Shown here: positions 8,617 through 10,798 of the stretch, in pieces
How positions within the stretch are numbered: position 1 is the first letter of the stretch
How the letters are laid out: each line of letters opens with the position of its first letter
Origin: AWTP1-13 sp035762425
Lineage (GTDB): Bacteria > Pseudomonadota > Alphaproteobacteria > Rhizobiales > Hyphomicrobiaceae
Direction: 5' to 3'
Length of the DNA stretch: 10,798 bases
NCBI GenBank assembly: GCA_035762425.1
Contig: DASTOW010000173.1
Location: forward strand, 1-10,798
The notes under the pieces: generated by a model
What the model was told of the DNA's origin: nothing
Databases searched by the model: none
The model's input: the letters and a program-made list of their open reading frames with translations, nothing else
Translations under genes and position numbers: made by a program

Positions 8617-9564
8617 ATGCAAAAGCGCAAGCTCGGCAAATCCGGACTGGAGATCGCACCGCTGATGTTCGGTGGCAACGTCTTTGGCTGGACCATCGAC
8701 GAAGCCATGTCGTTCAAGATCCTGGACGCCTTCGTCGGCGCCGGCTTCGATGCCATCGACACGGCCGACGTCTATTCGAAGTGGGTGCCGGGCAATCAGG
8801 GCGGCGAGTCCGAGATCATCATCGGCAAGTGGATGAAGGCGCGCGGCAACCGTAGCAAGCTCATCATCGCCAGCAAGGTCGGCATGGAGATGCCAGGCCT
8901 CGGCCAAGGTCTGAGCAAGGCCTATATCATGGCGCGCGTAGAGGATTCCTTGCAGCGTCTGCAGACCGACTACATCGATCTCTACCAGTCGCACGTCGAT
9001 GACAAGGCGACGCCGTTCGAGGAGACGTTCGCCACTTACGAAACTCTGATCAAGCAGGGCAAGATTCGCGCGATCGGCGCCTCCAACACCGACGCGCCGC
9101 GTCTCGCGGAAGCACTCAAGGTGAGCGCCGCCAAGCAGCTGCCGCGCTACGACACCCTGCAGCCTCTCTACAATCTGTCCGACCGCGCCGACTTCGAGAA
9201 GGCGGCGCAGCCGCTCTGCGTCATGGAGGACGTGGCGGTGATCCCGTTCTTCGCGCTGGCCTCGGGCTTTCTCACTGGCAAGTACCGGACGAAGGAGGAT
9301 CTCGGCAAGCACGCGCGCGGCAGCCGCGTCGAGAAGTACCTCAATGATCGCGGCCTGCGCATCCTGAAGGCCCTCGACGATGTCTCCGCGCGGCTCAACG
9401 CCAAGCCAGCGCAGGTGGCGTTGGCCTGGCTTGCTGCCCGCCCTGCCATCGCCGCACCGATCGCCAGCGCCACCAACTTGCAGCAGCTCGACGACCTCGT
9501 CGCCTCGACCCGCCTCAGGCTCGACGCCGACGCCACCAAGGCCCTCGATGCCGCCAGCGCCTAA
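8617..9564 (+). CDS. Aldo/keto reductase, NAD(P)H-dependent
   Basis: The 315-residue protein is a full-length member of the aldo/keto reductase TIM-barrel superfamily, reducing aldehydes or ketones with NAD(P)H in the cytoplasm. The N-terminus KRKLGKSGLEIAPLMFGGN is the usual opening hairpin and first strand. The catalytic tetrad is visible: D48 and Y53 (DTADVY), K87 (IIASKVGM) and H126 (YQSHVDD). The GKIRAIGASN strand, the QPLYNLSDR segment and the cofactor-phosphate loop region near IASATNLQQLDDL also match. ATG 8617 is chosen because GAGG (8607-8610) lies 6 nt upstream; the longer TTG start at 8593 has no such site and would add eight Pro-rich residues. The substrate cannot be deduced; the sequence resembles alphaproteobacterial general aldo/keto reductases. 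It is the last + strand gene before a convergent gap. Confidence 0.95.
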   Translation: MQKRKLGKSGLEIAPLMFGGNVFGWTIDEAMSFKILDAFVGAGFDAIDTADVYSKWVPGNQGGESEIIIGKWMKARGNRSKLIIASKVGMEMPGLGQGLSKAYIMARVEDSLQRLQTDYIDLYQSHVDDKATPFEETFATYETLIKQGKIRAIGASNTDAPRLAEALKVSAAKQLPRYDTLQPLYNLSDRADFEKAAQPLCVMEDVAVIPFFALASGFLTGKYRTKEDLGKHARGSRVEKYLNDRGLRILKALDDVSARLNAKPAQVALAWLAARPAIAAPIASATNLQQLDDLVASTRLRLDADATKALDAASA

Positions 9565-9984
9565 CCGTCAGTTTCCTTTCCCCATTGTTCAAGGGGAGAG
9601 AGGTCAGGATGAGCAGCCACTTGCGCCACGTCCGTGGCTGCCCTCACGCCACCCTTCTGCGCGCAAGCGGGAAAAGGTGTAGGGCTGCGGACAGTCGCGC
9701 GCGCGAGGTGCGGCCGTTCGGCCCCTACCTGGCTGCCGTAGGCCGGCGGGTTCTGGCCATTGTCCTGCGCCATTGCGCGGCCCGTCGTTGCCGCGGTTGC
9801 CGCTGGTCTGCGTACCCTAGCTGGACAGGTTCGGCCTGTTGGGACAGTGCAACCTGCGCGCCGTGACGAAACAGTTCACCTGCAATGCGCGATCGATGCA
9901 CTGGCGCGAGCAAGCAGCAATCGCCGTTCGCCTCCGTGCAACGCTGCACGTGCCATCCTGCCAGGCGCCGCCGTTGGCAAAACA
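9565..9984. other. Convergent intergenic region with hairpins, no convincing gene
   Basis: These 420 bp separate the 3' ends of the aldo/keto reductase and the GFA-type gene. Short open frames exist on both strands but none resembles a protein family, and their composition looks like unselected GC-rich DNA. The left part is a composite palindromic element (9576-9680). Further hairpins are 9706-9730 (AGGTG/TACCT around GGCC-GTTC-GGCC) and 9935-9950 (CGTGCA-ACGC-TGCACG). None has a good T-tract, so a classical bidirectional terminator is not evident. About 9731-9930 shows nothing I can name. Confidence 0.6.
9576..9680. repeat. Composite degenerate palindromic intergenic element
   Basis: Three inverted-repeat modules lie side by side. 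First is CTTTCCCC (9576-9583) with GGGGAGAG (9593-9600), 8 bp counting one G-T pair, with a 9-nt loop. Second is GCAGCCAC (9613-9620) with GTGGCTGC (9634-9641), a perfect 8-bp stem that can extend through TGA/TCA across a 2-nt bulge. Third is CCTTCT...CGCAAGCG...AAAAGG (9653-9677), a decayed version of the CCTTCTCCCGCAAGCGGGAGAAGG-like palindrome familiar in alphaproteobacterial gaps. The outer parts (GGTCAGGATGAG and CCCTCACGCCACC) are rough inverted copies of each other. I infer a relic of a dispersed REP/MITE-like family; copy number cannot be seen here. Confidence 0.5.
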
Positions 9985-10386
9985 CTACCAACTGTTGCGC
10001 CCGTCGACCTTCTGTGCGGTCAGGCTGGACAGGTCGAAGTCGTCCAAGAGCTTCAGGTTGACGGCGTAGCTGCGGCGTGTCGGCATGTCACCGGCGGCAT
10101 GTCCGTCCTTGGGCGTGCCGTCGAAGTTGTAGATTTCCGACCAGTCCGGCGTGTCACCCCAGGTTTGCATGCCGCAACGGCTGCAAAAATGGTGATTGTT
10201 CGCACCGCTTTTCGTATAGACCCGGTCGTGCTCGTCCTTGACGAACTTCATTTCGCCTTTGCCGAAGTATCCCCATATGGCGCCGGTCTTGGCGCAATAG
10301 CTGCAGTTGCACTGCAACCGCCGCTCGGGGAGGCGGGGTAGTTCAATGTGCGTGCCGCCGCAGTGGCAGGTTGCGGTAAGAACCAT
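9985..10386 (-). CDS. GFA-domain (glutathione-dependent formaldehyde-activating enzyme-like) zinc protein
   Basis: The 133-residue protein on the minus strand has the seven-cysteine pattern of the GFA domain (PF04828 type): C7 and C9 in TCHCGG, C26, C28 and C31 in CNCSYCAKTG, and C68 and C71 in FCSRCGMQTWG. These bind zinc in the founder enzyme of Paracoccus, reported to promote S-hydroxymethylglutathione formation from formaldehyde and glutathione. Many homologues have unknown substrates, so the role is only suggested. The start is set by a strong AAGGAGGT site at 10396-10403 before ATG 10386; a longer frame to 10443 would run through that site and has no family counterpart. It converges on the aldo/keto reductase gene. 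Upstream, a weak TTGCGG (10465-10460), 15 nt, TATGTT (10444-10439) might be its promoter. Confidence 0.93.
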   Translation of the reverse strand: MVLTATCHCGGTHIELPRLPERRLQCNCSYCAKTGAIWGYFGKGEMKFVKDEHDRVYTKSGANNHHFCSRCGMQTWGDTPDWSEIYNFDGTPKDGHAAGDMPTRRSYAVNLKLLDDFDLSSLTAQKVDGRNSW

Positions 10387-10395
10387 GGCACCCGG

Positions 10396-10403
10396 ACCTC
10401 CTT
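10396..10403 (-). promoter_or_regulatory. Strong Shine-Dalgarno of the GFA-type gene
   Basis: On the minus strand this reads AAGGAGGT, a near-complete match to the 16S rRNA 3' end, 9 nt before ATG 10386. It overrules the 19-residue-longer open frame that begins at 10443. Confidence 0.88.
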
Positions 10404-10488
10404 CGACTAGCCTATCGATGTGCAATCCTTCTCGTGCCAACATAGTCGAGATCGCCGAGCCGCAAAAATGCCAGTGATGGCGCCGACG

Positions 10489-10569
10489 TAAGCTTCCGCA
10501 ATACGCTTTGCGTCTTGCCGAGCCAAAGCTTAGCGGCGCCTTGGCGGCGATATCGCCCGAAGGGCGCCG
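10489..10569. repeat. Cluster of inverted repeats between two minus-strand genes
   Basis: TAAGCTT (10489-10495) is mirrored by AAGCTTA (10526-10532), and between them CGCAA (10497-10501) pairs with TTGCG (10508-10512). Beside it CGGCGCC (10534-10540) pairs with GGCGCCG (10563-10569), enclosing a perfect 12-bp palindrome GGCGATATCGCC (10546-10557) and an overlapping CGCCC-GAA-GGGCG hairpin (10554-10566). The cluster lies downstream of the truncated gene at the right edge and upstream of the GFA-type gene. It could end one transcript or regulate the other; there is no clear T-tract. Confidence 0.45.
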
Positions 10570-10623
10570 TCGCGCGCTAGGTGCAAACGAACCGACTTCC
10601 AGGTCAGGCTGATGCTGCCGTAC

Positions 10624-10798
10624 CTATCCGTTGGTGGGCGTGGTCGTGCTTGTCACCGACTGCGGTGTCCTCGGATCGCCTTCCTTGAGAATTTCCGGCG
10701 TCGTGCACTGCAGGCAGCCGTCCTCGCTGGGAATGGGTGTGCAGGTGACCGCAGCCTGCGGCGAGCCCGTCTGCCCGGTGAGCAGCTGGATGCGCATC
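10624..10798 (-). CDS. Unrecognised protein, C-terminal end, cut by window edge
   Basis: An open frame on the minus strand runs from the right edge to TAG at 10626-10624. Fifty-seven codons are visible, opening with MRIQLLTGQTGSPQAA if ATG 10797 is read as the first residue; that ATG could be an internal Met, since the frame is still open at the edge. The protein has three cysteines (C19 and a CLQC pair at 28-31 of the visible part) in a PIPSEDGCLQCTTPEIL segment, and a Thr/Ser/Pro-rich tail. I do not recognise a family. The polar tail and spaced cysteines would suit an exported protein or lipoprotein, but that is speculation. Codons look like the neighbouring genes (G/C-rich third positions: Q as CAG, T as ACG/ACC, P as CCG), which supports it being real. 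It is probably the gene upstream of the GFA-type gene, 237 bp away. Confidence 0.5.
   Translation of the reverse strand, partial: MRIQLLTGQTGSPQAAVTCTPIPSEDGCLQCTTPEILKEGDPRTPQSVTSTTTPTNG

Noticed and set aside
8050..9312. 420-codon open frame on the minus strand across osmC, the gap and the aldo/keto reductase
   Set aside because: Both genes beneath it carry full catalytic motifs on the + strand. The length reflects scarce stop codons in GC-rich antisense DNA.
9565..9985. tRNA or other structured RNA gene in the convergent gap
   Set aside because: No cloverleaf with anticodon and T-arm consensus could be formed. The hairpins look like intergenic repeats.
9760..10341. 193-codon + strand frame over the gap and the GFA-type gene
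   Set aside because: Its right half is antisense to a seven-cysteine GFA domain with a strong ribosome site. The left half shows no family resemblance.

Overview
The window reads as chromosomal, GC-rich DNA of an alphaproteobacterium, most likely Hyphomicrobiales (Rhizobiales)-like. This rests on the gene order cpoB-tilS-ftsH, which normally follows the tol-pal genes in alphaproteobacteria, on a long alphaproteobacterial-type AsmA-like protein, and on degenerate palindromic intergenic elements of a style common in this group. I cannot name a genus from the sequence alone.

Layout. Positions 2-250 hold the 3' end of cpoB (ybgF). tilS (308-1636) and ftsH (1998-3932) follow on the same strand. 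A 361-bp gap before ftsH holds a 16-bp tandem duplication and a promoter that fits both the housekeeping and the alphaproteobacterial heat-shock (sigma-32) patterns. A strong hairpin with a T-tract closes ftsH at 3950-3999. Next is a 1249-residue AsmA/YhdP-like inner-membrane-anchored periplasmic protein (4133-7882), then osmC (8044-8475) and an aldo/keto reductase (8617-9564), all on the + strand. A 420-bp convergent gap (9565-9984) has no convincing gene but several hairpins, including a composite inverted element. On the - strand are a GFA-domain zinc protein (9985-10386) and the C-terminus of an unrecognised short protein cut by the window edge (10624-10798).

How the genes fit together. 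CpoB, FtsH and the AsmA-like protein all concern the envelope: coordination of peptidoglycan synthesis with outer-membrane constriction, membrane-protein quality control, and probable lipid delivery to, or homeostasis of, the outer membrane. TilS is the essential tRNA-Ile2 lysidine synthetase, which commonly sits next to ftsH. OsmC, the aldo/keto reductase and the GFA-type protein form a loose set for peroxide, carbonyl and thiol detoxification, but they are separated by gaps and by strand, so one operon is not supported.

This is mainly a housekeeping region. I see no defence island, CRISPR array, tRNA, rRNA, insertion sequence or phage gene. The points most worth a second look are the ftsH promoter, the composite palindromic element, the apparent absence of glmM downstream of ftsH, and the truncated CxxC protein at the right edge.
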